From the NCBI GenBank assembly GCA_029851415.1, contig CM056744.1:59359797-59423796 (forward strand): DNA of 64,000 bases, given 5' to 3'. Positions 21,969 to 31,110 of the stretch are shown here, one piece after another. This DNA is from Eretmocerus hayati (lineage: Eukaryota; Arthropoda; Insecta; Hymenoptera; Aphelinidae). Below the pieces are notes generated by a model. That model was not told the DNA's origin. It ran no database searches and was given only the letters and a program-made list of their open reading frames with translations. Positions within the stretch are counted from its first letter, which is position 1; the number at the start of each line of letters is the position of its first letter. The position numbers and the translations under genes are program-made.

Positions 21969-22776
21969 ATGATCATATACGGAGATCGTAAAAAGAAGAA
22001 GACTGTAAAACGGGGTCGTGGTCTCGTCAATACGGTTCTAAACAAATTGCCCTTCGAACTTCATGTTCCTGGTTATCAATTCTGTGGGCCGGGGACTAAA
22101 TTGGCTAAGAGCTCGTGGAGATCAAGGAATCAATGGGTTGGACGCCGCGTGCCACGACCATGATATAGCTTATTCTAAGGATGGTGAAGATGTCCAAGCC
22201 CGGAATACAGCAGACAAAGTCCTCGCTGCTAAAGCATGGGCACGAGGTAAAGCGAAGGATGCGAGATTGGGAGAGAAAATTGCAGCTTACGCAGTCACGA
22301 ATGTGATAAACTCTGAGAGCAAATTGGGTTTGGGTCTATCATTCAAAGAAGTCGTCAAAGCAGCCACGCGGTCGGTAAAACCCAGGTCGAAGTCTAAAAT
22401 AGTGATCAGCTCGGCTTTGAGAGGAGCTCGAGACGCCGTCAAGAAAGCTGGAGGTCGTAAAGAGATCTCAGTTCCTCGAGTTCTCCCGATTCCCAAGGAA
22501 ATGGGCCGCTTCTTACCATATCTTGTTCCTCTATTTGCGGCATTGAGCACTACCGGAGCCCTAGCGGGAGGTACTGCTGGGGTTGCCAAGGCCATAAATG
22601 ATGCCAAGGCAGCTGAGAATGAGTTGGAGGAGATAAAGAGACACAATCAAACCATGGAGGCTATTGCTATGGGCAAAGGTCTATTCTTGAGACCTCACAA
22701 GACGGGAATGGGACTATTCCTGAGGCCGTACAAGTCTGGAGTGGGTTTTCGGGTAAGAGCGCGGTCGAAAAAGTGA
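21969..22776 (+). pseudogene. Phospholipase-A2-like virion protein with GLFLRP repeats
   Basis: The N-terminal frame (from 21969) has a basic stretch, then HVPGYQFCGPGT, a calcium-loop-like sequence. After a one-base frameshift near 22108 the next frame has the catalytic-type HDHDIAY (HDxxY). The pair is the hallmark of parvovirus VP1-type phospholipase A2, a domain also reported in some adintovirus-like Polintons. The rest includes a hydrophobic segment (LPYLVPLFAALSTTGALAGG), a coiled region and two GLFLRP(H/Y)K repeats near the C-terminus, a motif common in Polinton virion proteins. The likely role is endosomal membrane breach during entry, by analogy. The frameshift makes this copy defective. 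Its stop codon precedes the protease start at 22803 by 26 bp. Confidence 0.75.
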
Positions 22777-22802
22777 ACTTACCTGATCGCGCTCTGAGTG
22801 AT

Positions 22803-23135
22803 ATGGATTTGAGGAAGTATGCTGGAATGATGAGAATCCCATACTTTCGTGGTATTTTCATGCGAGATGGACTACCATCCGGCGGCCCGTGGCTCAAAGA
22901 GTGTGCGATTCTTAACCTAGATGACGTCGATGGCCCAGGAACGCACTGGAATGCGTATAGGAAATGTGGGAACGAGGCGATCTATTTTGACAGTTTTAGA
23001 GACCTACAGCCACCACTGAAGCTGATGGTCTATTTGGGAGTTGATTCGGTGAAGTACAACCACGAGAGGTACTAAGATTTTTGAAGACACAATTGTGGGC
23101 ACCTCATCCTGGCCTTTCTTGCTGGGCGACTAGAA
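22803..23135 (+). pseudogene. Adenain-like cysteine protease
   Basis: The frame starts MDLRKYAGMMRIPYF, contains the catalytic His region GPGTHWNAY, then FDSFRDLQPP (acidic member and nearby Gln), and, past two in-frame stops (TAA 23073-23075, TGA 23082-23084), the Cys region NCGHL. The order His-Asp/Glu-Gln-Cys matches the adenovirus/Polinton maturation protease, which cleaves virion proteins. No stop separates it from the penton-like gene in the same frame, so the natural stop may also have been lost. It overlaps the penton promoter. Confidence 0.82.
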
Positions 23136-23165
23136 AAGAAGGGTGTTGAGAGGATATCGATCAGT
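23131..23165 (+). promoter_or_regulatory. Probable core promoter of the penton-like gene
   Basis: A degenerate box TAGAAAAG (23131-23138) lies 32 bases before the A of TCAGT (23161-23165). It is weaker than the other Polinton promoters. Confidence 0.5.
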
Positions 23166-23180
23166 TCGAGTTCATTCGTT

Positions 23181-23909
23181 ATGGATGAATCATTGACCCT
23201 GAGTTTTTCAGGTAAATCAACACATTTCGGAGCCTATATAAATCCACCCATCGAATTATCTCCGCAGAAAAATCATTTTCTCGGATTAGTTGCATTGCTT
23301 ACATATCATTTGATTCCAAACATCGATATCGACCAGAATAAGTTATACATAGGCGATCAAGTCATCGTAATACCGACTGGTAGTTACGAGTTATCCGGAA
23401 TAGAGAGCTATATCTTCGAGCAGATTTCTAAAGACACCACATTGAGCCTGAAGGCAAACTACATCACATTGCAAACTGAAATCAAGTGTAACAAGGAAAT
23501 CGACTTCCGCCCCTCGGATTCTATCGCGACAATTTTAGGTTTTGCACCTCGTGTATTGGAACCAGGAAAGGATCACGCTTCTGATAGACCTTCAAATATA
23601 CTCAAAATTAACGCATAGCGAGTTGAGTGCAATATAACTTGTGGAGCTCATCCCAACGGGAGAGCAGTTCACAGTATTCACGAATTCTTCGTAATTGTTG
23701 CACCTGGATATAAAGTGAACGAAGTACCTAGTCAAATAATTCATCTTCCTGTCACCACGAAAAGTATGAACTTCATGCAAATACGGATTGTCGATCAAGA
23801 CGGTCGATTAATCAACTTTCGAGGTGAAGAAATCACAGTCAGACTCCATTTCAAAGCAGAGACTCCGATCTCTTGGTTCGAACGATTATTGCAGTCATTA
23901 TGGGGTTAG
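23181..23909 (+). pseudogene. Penton-like minor capsid protein, one in-frame stop
   Basis: A 242-residue frame (ATG 23181, stop 23907-23909) is broken by one TAG at 23616-23618. Features include an N-terminal MDESLTLSFSG, the run LSPQKNHFLGLVALLTYH, a FRPSDSIATILGF block typical of Polinton penton proteins, and a C-terminal MNFMQIRIVDQDG...VRLHFK strand-rich end. Single-jelly-roll penton proteins occupy the capsid vertices. Its place just before the hexon-like gene fits the usual Polinton order. One nonsense change and otherwise continuous coding suggest recent decay. Confidence 0.8.
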
Positions 23910-23935
23910 TATTCAACAGGGAGGTGGGCAAGGGG

Positions 23936-23971
23936 TATATAAAGACCCCGACATGTCGGCCGGACATCAGT
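23936..23971 (+). promoter_or_regulatory. Core promoter upstream of the major capsid gene
   Basis: TATATAAA (23936-23943) lies 33 bases before the A of TCAGT (23967-23971), overlapping the end of the penton gene by none and starting 26 bp after it. Confidence 0.78.
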
Positions 23972-24061
23972 CGTCAGCACGCTCTCAAAGCGCTCACACG
24001 GCAAAATATCCAGTACCTAAAAAGTCTGGGATACAGAGTAAAAATCCTTGGTGGAAAATAA
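23972..24061 (+). other. Possible small Polinton peptide (LTRQNIQYLKSLGY)
   Basis: Just after the capsid promoter a short frame reads ALTRQNIQYLKSLGYRVKILGGK to a stop at 24059-24061. LT-x-x-N-x-x-FLKSLGF peptides recur before capsid genes in insect Mavericks. No ATG is present in this frame after the predicted start site, so the start codon has been lost or lies in a spliced leader. Low confidence. Confidence 0.4.
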
Positions 24062-24079
24062 CTTGTATATTCAATTGCA

Positions 24080-25324
24080 GTGGAGGACGTTCTAGATGTA
24101 CTTTCTCACACAGACTCAGACGAATCCGTCTCGCATTACGAGGTTCATGCGCATCAGCTTCTTGCGAATTCATCTTTCGGAAACAACGATGAGCTGCGCA
24201 TCTCACGTCAACATCAAGACTTGTGTATTCTAACCTCTCGTAGTAGAGTACGCGTGTGTGGAAAACTAACAAAGGCTAATGGAAGGGCATTAACCAATAC
24301 GGAATTTGTTAATTATGGGGTTCTCTTTCTATTCGGAGAAATCCGATATGAGATTGATGGTTTGGAGGTGGATGAGGGTAAGAATGTGGGTTCAACCAGT
24401 GTCATAAAAGGTTGGTTGTCCAACAGGCCTGGGCAGATAAAAATATCGGAGAACGCAGGATGGACTGGGTTGGATGAAGACATGTTTATAGCCGATGGAA
24501 ATGGTTATTTCGACGTATCCATTACCCTGAGCGCAATCTTGGGCTTTGCGAAAGATTTTCAGGAAATTGTCGTTAATGCAAAGCACGAACTCATGCTCGT
24601 TAGAGCTCTCGATGACGTCAACTCGATTATTTCCGAGGGAATCCCTGCAGCCGCAGCAGGTGGCGCTATCACTTACGAGGACTTCAAGGTAACTTTGACC
24701 CTGGTTGAGTGGAGGATGCCATATGTTATACCATCGGACAGACAAAAGCTCAACCTCATCGCAAGTATGAAAAGAGCGGGATTCCTTCAGATGGCCTACA
24801 GAACTTGGGAACTTTACGAATATCCACTGCTTCCTAGCACGTCTAGACATGTTTGAACTGTGAAGACTTCGAATCATATGGAAAAACCTCGTTACGTTAT
24901 TCTCGCGTTCCAGTCAAGTAAAAAAGGGCATGCAAGCAAATTCGATAACTGCAATATCAGTAACATCAAGCTATTCTTGAATTCGCAATACTATCCATAT
25001 GGTAACTTGAATTTGGGTATGGATCAGAATCAGTACTCCATTTTCTACGGTATGTGCGCAAGCTTCCAACTGACCTACTATGTAAGAGAACCACAGCCCA
25101 TGCTTAACAAGCGGGAGTTCTTAAGAAATATCCCCCCCCCCTATTTTATAGACTGCTCTATGCAAAATGAGTCATTGAAGACGGCCGCAGTAGATATTCG
25201 CCTCAAATTCGAATCAAGGAATGATCTTCCTGAAGGCACGTCAGCTTACTGCTTGATTTTGCACGACAGAATCGTAGAGTACAATCCTACGAGCGGGGAT
25301 ATCAGAACACGCTTGAGCAAGTAG
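24080..25324 (+). pseudogene. Hexon-like double-jelly-roll major capsid protein
   Basis: The frame 24080-25324 (414 codons) is interrupted once, by TGA at 24854-24856, which falls between two halves of roughly jelly-roll size. The N-terminal half includes HYEVHAHQ, NDELRISRQHQDLC and GWTGLDEDMFI. The C-terminal half includes KPRYVILAFQ, FDNCNISNIKLFLNSQYYP and ESRNDLPEGTSAYCLILHD. These are signatures of Polinton/adintovirus hexons. The first codon in the expected place is GTG, where homologues begin Met-Glu-Asp, so the start is also altered. It forms the bulk of the predicted capsid. Confidence 0.88.
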
Positions 25325-25334
25325 TGGGGGTTGA

Positions 25335-25369
25335 TATAAATGAGGATGCAAGTCTCTCGAGACCTCATT
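25335..25369 (+). promoter_or_regulatory. Core promoter of the second exonuclease-like gene
   Basis: TATAAA (25335-25340) lies 32 bases before the A of TCATT (25365-25369). The ATG follows at 25380, giving a very short leader. Confidence 0.7.
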
Positions 25370-25379
25370 TACTTCCAGG

Positions 25380-25910
25380 ATGGAATACGTTGTGGACATG
25401 CAAGGTTTCGAGCAGCCCGGAAATGATTTCATATTGGAAGAGTTGGCCGTGGCACCACTGCGAGGCAACTCAGAGCTAGAGGTTTATCTCTTCAAAGAAC
25501 CTTTTCCGTGGAAGAGACTCTCAGAGAAGAATAGAGGGAAAAGTAGGTGGCTAGAACGTCAATTTCACGGGATTCCATGGAGTTCAGGGCAAGTGCCATA
25601 CGCTGAAGTCGGCAACGTCCTGAGAGGAGTCTTGATGGATGCTGAGATTGTGATTGTCAAAGGCTCAATAAAGAAGTCATGGCTCGAGCGATTCCGATTC
25701 AACGTTCGAGATATCGAAGAATCAGGATATCTATCCATCGATGAGTTATACAACCAAAAACGAGTGACGGTGTGCCCCCATCACACGAAAGCAAACTTTG
25801 CTATCTGTGCCATCCACAATGTTAAGCTAATCCGAGGATTCTTGCAAGACCATGCGATGAAAGAGTGTGAGGAGATGGAGTGGGAGACTATAAATACGGA
25901 CGACGAGTAG
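25380..25910 (+). CDS. Polinton exonuclease-like protein, intronless paralogue
   Basis: An intact 176-residue frame begins MEYVVDMQGF and is clearly related to the minus-strand gene at 10642-11368. Shared are the start, the RWLER...HGI.WSSG.(V/I)PY segment, a (V/I)VKGS.KK.WLE block, and a C-terminal CPHHTKANFAICAIHNVKL region. It lacks the intron. The same caution on function applies: a nuclease fold is inferred from spaced acidic and His/Cys residues, not proven. It ends acidic (EEMEWETINTDDE). Presence of divergent paralogues at both ends of one element is unusual. Confidence 0.7.
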   Translation: MEYVVDMQGFEQPGNDFILEELAVAPLRGNSELEVYLFKEPFPWKRLSEKNRGKSRWLERQFHGIPWSSGQVPYAEVGNVLRGVLMDAEIVIVKGSIKKSWLERFRFNVRDIEESGYLSIDELYNQKRVTVCPHHTKANFAICAIHNVKLIRGFLQDHAMKECEEMEWETINTDDE

Positions 25911-25929
25911 TAATCGACATCACTCTACA

Positions 25930-26130
25930 ATGGAGACTCAACCAAGCAACTCAGGAGAGCGAACTCTCCTCTTGGATGGGACGAAGCAGAAGAATGATAC
26001 ACCATCTGCATCGAATACGCCATGGGAAAGTTATTCTCAGGAATCATATTCATCGTCATCTAAATCTAGCAAGAGCTATTACCAGAAGTTGAAGAATTGT
26101 GACTGTTACAAGAAATTAGAAGGCCGTTGA
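25930..26130 (+). CDS. Ser-rich small Polinton ORF (66 aa)
   Basis: ATG 25930 opens a 66-residue frame rich in Ser, Tyr and Lys (SYSSSSKSSKSYYQKLKN) ending CDCYKKLEGR. It starts 20 bp after the previous stop on the same strand. I do not recognise it. Composition suggests a disordered protein. It may be coding, since it lies in an otherwise packed gene row. Confidence 0.4.
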   Translation: METQPSNSGERTLLLDGTKQKNDTPSASNTPWESYSQESYSSSSKSSKSYYQKLKNCDCYKKLEGR

Positions 26131-26135
26131 GGATC

Positions 26136-26306
26136 ATGTATCATCGAATGCCATCAATGCCTATTGTGGAGTTTACGCCTGATCCAATCTTCCCGAGAGG
26201 GCTACCGAAACCCATCATCAGATACAGGGAGGATGTTGAAAGACAGCCTCGGATCAGGATTCCAACTCGACCACGACCTATACCAACATCGCAAAAAGCA
26301 ACGTGA
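26136..26306 (+). CDS. Pro/Arg-rich small Polinton ORF (56 aa)
   Basis: ATG 26136 begins 6 bp after the preceding stop and encodes MYHRMPSMPIVEFTPDP, then RGLPKPIIRYREDVER and a Pro/Arg-rich tail RIPTRPRPIP. No family is recognised. Tight spacing and biased composition favour a real small protein, possibly a basic virion component, but this is inference. Confidence 0.4.
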   Translation: MYHRMPSMPIVEFTPDPIFPRGLPKPIIRYREDVERQPRIRIPTRPRPIPTSQKAT

Positions 26307-26394
26307 GCATATATCTATGGAGGAGTAATCAATTGGATGCACTTCACAGGTGTGGGGCGTGGCTGGGGCCCCCACTAATTTTACTCGTTGAGAC

Positions 26395-26612
26395 TTGCAT
26401 TAGCCAATCAGAGCTTTCATGTTGAAACCTGAAGTAGCCAATCGGAGCTGAGTTATCATGTCAGAACTTGCAATGGCCAATCAGATTCGAGATGCGGCGT
26501 CAGCGCAGAGCTTTCATGTTGAAACCTGAAGTAGCCAATCGGAGCTGAGTTATGATGTCAGAACTTGCAACGGCCAATAAGATTCGAGCTGCGGCGTCGG
26601 CGGCTTGGGCCT
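26395..26612. promoter_or_regulatory. Tandemly duplicated CCAAT-box cluster
   Basis: Two ~110-bp direct copies (about 26412-26510 and 26512-26605) each contain GTAGCCAATCGGAGCTGAG and GGCCAAT(C/A)AGATTCGAG, giving five CCAAT boxes in 200 bp. They lie upstream of the gene at 26660. Confidence 0.75.
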
Positions 26613-26618
26613 TGGCTC

Positions 26619-26653
26619 TATAGAGCAGGGCCGACAGGTTCATCAGCAGCAGT
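26619..26653 (+). promoter_or_regulatory. Core promoter of the 26660 gene
   Basis: TATAGAGC (26619-26626) lies 32 bases before the A of GCAGT (26649-26653), seven bases before the ATG. Confidence 0.6.
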
Positions 26654-26659
26654 CTAGAC

Positions 26660-27085
26660 ATGGGATTCCACATCTGTATCCACTTCCTCGATAAGAGCGG
26701 AAGAACGAAGAGGGTAAACAGGATGACATCTTACAGAGGAATCGATGATGATGCTGTTTTCGAAATTTTGCCAGGCGAGACAAGTGTTAGTGTGAACTTG
26801 TATCATGAGAATAGTGTGTGTTAGAAGTGCACCGAGTGTGCAGAAGTTGCGTACAATATACTCGATAATAGTTCATGGATTGAAGATGAGTTGTATTATA
26901 ATTTCAACACCGATCAGTTTCGTGAATATGGCTCGGAATGTATTATAGAAAATTTTGACCGATTCTTCTACATTGATGAAGAAAATTCGAAGAAGAGACA
27001 TCTGTTGGTTAAATTAAGAAATTATGTGAAAACTATCAGAGATAATGAAATTGGAATGGAAGAGCATTCACGAATTGAATCATAA
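26660..27085 (+). pseudogene. Unrecognised acidic Polinton protein, one in-frame stop
   Basis: ATG 26660 to stop 27083-27085 is 142 codons, with one TAG at 26822-26824. The N-terminal part has DKSGRTKRVNRMTSY and DDDAVFEILPGETSV. After the stop come CTECAEVAY, WIEDELYYNF and EENFDRFF-type acidic/aromatic stretches. Cys residues just after the stop (CTEC) may form part of a metal site. I do not recognise the family. Its own CCAAT/TATA promoter and end-of-element position suggest an accessory or early gene. Confidence 0.55.
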
Positions 27086-27134
27086 GGTATAAGCATTGTA
27101 GAAGGAGAAGATTGGTTGGAATAAAGAATTATTT

Positions 27135-27373
27135 TGAATCACACACTTCAATGTTCGAGCGACGAAACGCTACCCAGTGGCGATGTGGAGCACTACACTT
27201 GGGTAACTCGTGTAATTGAGCATCATAATGTAGATTTGAGGCCGTACCGCCATGGGACGCTCGAGGCTGCACCGCCGTGGGGAGGGGGGGGGGCGCCGCT
27301 GTTTGAGGCAGGAGCGCCGTGAGGCCGGAGCGCCATTGGTTCCTTGAGGCCGGACCGCCATAGCTCCACTACT
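27135..27373 (-). repeat. Polinton right terminal inverted repeat
   Basis: This is the inverted copy of 9066-9313. It contains a G-run of 9-10 bases near 27285, and the outermost ~35 bp match the left end almost perfectly. Confidence 0.88.
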
Positions 27374-27379
27374 ATTTTG
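27374..27379. repeat. Polinton target-site duplication, right
   Basis: ATTTTG follows the right terminus and equals 9060-9065. Confidence 0.9.
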
Positions 27380-28504
27380 GATCTCTTCCAAGTGGATGAG
27401 ACCTCCGGGTTCCGACATTTAAATGAAGCTTCCATTGAATCTCCGGAGATTATAATGAATGATTCGGCAACGTTTGGAAGGATTAACCGTGTTTCAATAA
27501 GAATCATTAATTGGGGGCTGTCCATAAACCGTATGGTCCGCCGAGGGTGGGTGGGTGGGTGTGGGAAGTACCATATTTAGCCATATACGGTGGGTGAGTG
27601 GTGAAGCCTCAAGCCATATGACCCGAGCACATCACGAGAACTGAGAAGTTCGAGACGATATCAAGTTTAGCGGAAAATGACGAGAGACCTTTTCTGTTCA
27701 AAATGGGCCAAATTATCTAATAAAGATAGTTTGAATTGATATTGAACAATTTTATTCAATTGTTCAAGCAAACTCGATTTGACCAAATTGTGACCATTTT
27801 TCGACCTGACAACATGGATTCCCATGATCAGGAGGGTCATCTGAAGAGGATCCTGCAGAGATACCTCGTCGGAATAGATTTCTCGACGATGGCGCCCATC
27901 CACTCGGCCTGGACTATTATGTCTCTAAAAAAAGTAACGCTATCACAAAATTTTTCGATGCATTCAGAAGTGGACCTCTATACCATATTTTCCTCAAACA
28001 GAAGAGTCGGACTCTTTCCCTATTATTGATGACTTACATGGATGGCTCGCTTCACCTTTTACTACGTCTGATGATATTGCCGGAAGAAAATTTGTCAAGA
28101 AATTGTGACTTCAATAAATTTAGTTCGAATATTACTCAATGTTACGAGCGAAAATTCTTCCGAACCGTATGACTTCTAAGGGGGTGGGTGGGTGGTTGCT
28201 CCAGAGACCATATTAAACCATATGAGGTGAGTGGGTGGCCAAATATGACCAAAAATGGGGCCATATGGTTCGTCTCGACCGTCATCTCGACCGTCTCGTT
28301 CGACCAGGGAGGAGCTAGAGTGCTGAAGAGCTGAGATATGCCTCATTCTTCCACAAGAAGCCTAGTTCACTTCCAAAGTGGCATGGATTGATTTACGCTT
28401 GGATGGCTTAGAGCATTGGATGGACATTTTCATTGCCATTGAATCTCACATCAGGAATAATTTGCAGATTAGATGAGATTGGCGGAATTATTAGGCGGAT
28501 GATG
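27380..28504. other. Intergenic flank with two GTGG-rich repeat copies
   Basis: Two related ~100-bp segments (about 27526-27625 and 28165-28275) share ACCGTATG, runs of GGGTGGGTGGGTGG, ACCATATT(T/A)A and GCCATATG. No gene is recognised in between. Confidence 0.45.
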
Positions 28505-28512
28505 TTAGACAG

Positions 28513-30615
28513 TACGGTGGGCCGAAAATCCATTTTTCGATACACTGTGCGTAAAAGTGCACCTTGCGCACAGTTTGTCGACTTATACTCACAGTTTATC
28601 GAAAAGTATAGTTAGATACATGGCAGTAAAACCTTTTATTCGCATCCTCGTGATGATCCCGACCCTCGACTGCGGCTCGGGCCGGAAACCCATCACTCGA
28701 ACGCGAATAAAACGTTTTACGCCCTTGTATCGAGATGTACTATTTCTCGGGAATCGCTTGGGGCTAGTGGAATTACACTGTCTTTTGGTGAGAAAATACA
28801 GAAATTTTCCCGCTGCATGTTCTAAATTGAGTTTTTCAGGTGGAGCAAGAGCCTTGAAGATTTGAAAAAATGAAGAAGAACGTGTTTTTCGACCCTTTCT
28901 CGCTATTGTTTTGCATGAATCTCCGGTGCATCTTCACATTCTAATACGTGCTTTAATTTTGAAGCTTATCTCAATATATATGACATGAGCTGAGGTACGT
29001 CTCATTCGAGTTACTCGGACCAAAGTTGTTGTAAATCTACGAAAGATGGTTTTCCGCCCTTTTCTCACGTTTTTTATCCGCGACTACCAAGAGGCTAGGC
29101 CTTACGTAGCCACCCGACAGAAAGAACTCTGTCCAGATTGTCACGCTTAGGTTCCACAGTTTTCACTATTTTGCGTTTGAAAGAGGAGAGTCGTCTCTAA
29201 ACTGCCGAAGGATGAGATCTTGTGATGGAGCAAAAGTCTGGGAGATTTTTGAAAAATTGAGAAAAACATGATATTTCGGGGTTCTCCCGAAAGTGATGCG
29301 ATAGAGCGCAGACTATTTTTTACGGCTGAGTCGTTATATGAACGACCATTTCTTATGTATTTTCACCCGTAGAAACCAAAAACGAGGTCTACTTAGGCCT
29401 CAGGAGTTGAGGGTCTTTGTGAATCACGAGATACCGATCTTAGCGATAGAACTACACTTTTCCGAAAAACGCCAGAATTCGTTTAGATCGCTGTGTTGCT
29501 GCGAGGAATATTCTATCGGGCCTGGATCCTTATTGTGCCACGATTCCCTACGTATTTTGGCCTCCTGAAAACGGTCCCGGTGTTTTCATCGAGCTTGGAT
29601 GCGTCAAATTCAAGTATTGAGCAAATGACGAGGGAAGATTCTCATCCTATCTTATGCACGGACTGCCTATTCTTATACACACGGTTAACACATCTGTCAT
29701 CAGCTAGTCTTAACTTGAATTCCACGCATTGGAGCTCCATGAAACCACCGGGATCGTTTTCGGGAGCTCAAAATACGTAGGAAAATAGAGTTCCATGAAT
29801 GATTAAGGTCTATACAAATTCTTTCCTCAGCAGCACAGCGATTCGAACGAATTCTGGCGTTCTCCGGAAGAGGGTAGTTTTATCGCCAGGATCGGTATCT
29901 CTCGATCAACAAAGACTCTCGACTCCTGAGGTCTGAGTGGACCTCGTTTTTGGTTCCTACGGGTGAAAATACATAAGAAATGGTCGTTCATATGACGCCT
30001 CAGCCGAAAAAAATAGTCTGCACTCTATCGCATCACTTTCAGAAGAACCATCAAAACGTCATGTTTTTCTAAATTTCTTGAAAATCTCCTAGAATTTTGC
30101 TCCATCACAAGATCTCATTCCTCGACAGTTTAGAGACGGCTTCTCTCTTTCAAACGCAAAATAGTGAAAACTGTGGGAGCCTAAGCGTGACAATCTGGAC
30201 AGAGTCATATTTGTCGGGTGGCTACATAAGGCCTAGCCTCCTGGTGATCGCGGATAAAAAACGTGAGAAAAAAAGCGGGAAACCATATTTCGTGGATTCA
30301 CAACAACTTTGGTCCAAGTTACTCAAATGAGACGTACCTTAGCTCATTTTATGGATTCTGAGACAAACTTTGAAATTAATCGAAACACGTATCAAAATGT
30401 GAAGATGCACCAAAGATTCATGCAAAACTATAGCGGAAAAGGGTCGAAACACACGTTTTTCTTCATTTTTTCCAATTTACAAAGCTCTTGCTCCACCTCA
30501 AAAACTCAATTTTGAACATTCAGCGAGAAATTTTCTGTATTTTCTCACCAACTGACAGTGAAACTTCACTAGCGCCAAGCAATCCCCGAGAAAAATGAAT
30601 TCTCGGCCCACCCTA
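28513..30615. mobile_element. hAT-like foldback element
   Basis: An 8-bp direct repeat TTAGACAG flanks the unit (28505-28512 and 30616-30623). Termini are TACGGTGGGCCGA at the left and TAGGGTGGGCCGA when the right end is inverted; TAGGG fits the hAT terminal pattern. Inverted arms run from the ends to about 29614 and 29712, roughly 0.9-1.1 kb each and visibly diverged, with a ~100-bp centre. No transposase is apparent, so it is non-autonomous. Confidence 0.75.
28619..28727. mobile_element. 109-bp MITE nested in the hAT-like arm
   Basis: Inverted ends around GTAAAAC.TTTTATTCGC (28626-28643 and 28703-28720) extend outward to CA(T/A)GG, with TA on both sides (28617-28618, 28728-28729). The other arm of the foldback lacks it, so it inserted later. 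Confidence 0.6.
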
Positions 30616-30623
30616 TTAGACAG

Positions 30624-31106
30624 GCGATTCATCGAAAGAGCAGAAAAGTACTCAAAATGGGTTGCCTGGAGACTGTTTTTGGTGAACTGATAAGGGTAAC
30701 TCCCATCTTTTCCCATCATGCAAAATCTAGAGTGGGCAGAGTCCGATACGAAAAATTTGGGGGATGAATGTCACCCTATTTCATACAATGTGACCAAGGT
30801 ATCTCAGAGAATGCATAGATACGCAGCTGCAGGGCATGGGTGTAACCCTTTAACATTGTCCAAAATATTGTGATCACGTGGTATGCTCCATCAAACATGG
30901 GCCTACGCAAGGAATGCTGAAATTGAGGGGGTGGTCGGAAAAAGGGCCTAATTACAAAACGGCCATTTCGAGAAAAACGATGAAAACTAACTATATCATG
31001 CACGTGGCATGATTCGATGCGCATACCTGGCTTATTTCAAAGGTTTTGGCATCCCCAAAACAACCGCACAGGAATTGGAAGGTAGCTGCCGATTTTGAGA
31101 GGTATA
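30624..31106. other. Flank containing a possible left end of the TTAGGCCC-motif element
   Basis: At 30921-30955 AATTGAGGGGGTGG is followed by GGAAAAAGGGCCTAA. The inverted counterpart lies at about 51150-51189. No gene is seen. Confidence 0.4.
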
Positions 31107-31110
31107 CAGC

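Larger units (their letters stand above)
9066..27373. mobile_element. Maverick/Polinton element, complete ends, decayed genes
   Basis: The 18.3-kb element is bounded by inverted termini AGTAGTGGAGCTATGG...CCATAGCTCCACTACT and a perfect 6-bp target duplication ATTTTG. Six-base duplications, AG-starting termini, self-encoded protein-primed-type DNA polymerase B and a retroviral-like integrase define Mavericks/Polintons. It also encodes ATPase, cysteine protease, penton and hexon homologues, that is, a virion module as in adintovirus-like elements. Genes right of 21.9 kb run rightwards. Those at 18.7-21.9 kb run leftwards, and PolB runs rightwards from 12.1 kb. Nearly every large gene has stops or frameshifts, so this copy is probably defective. 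A 1.83-kb element is nested inside PolB. Confidence 0.93.
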
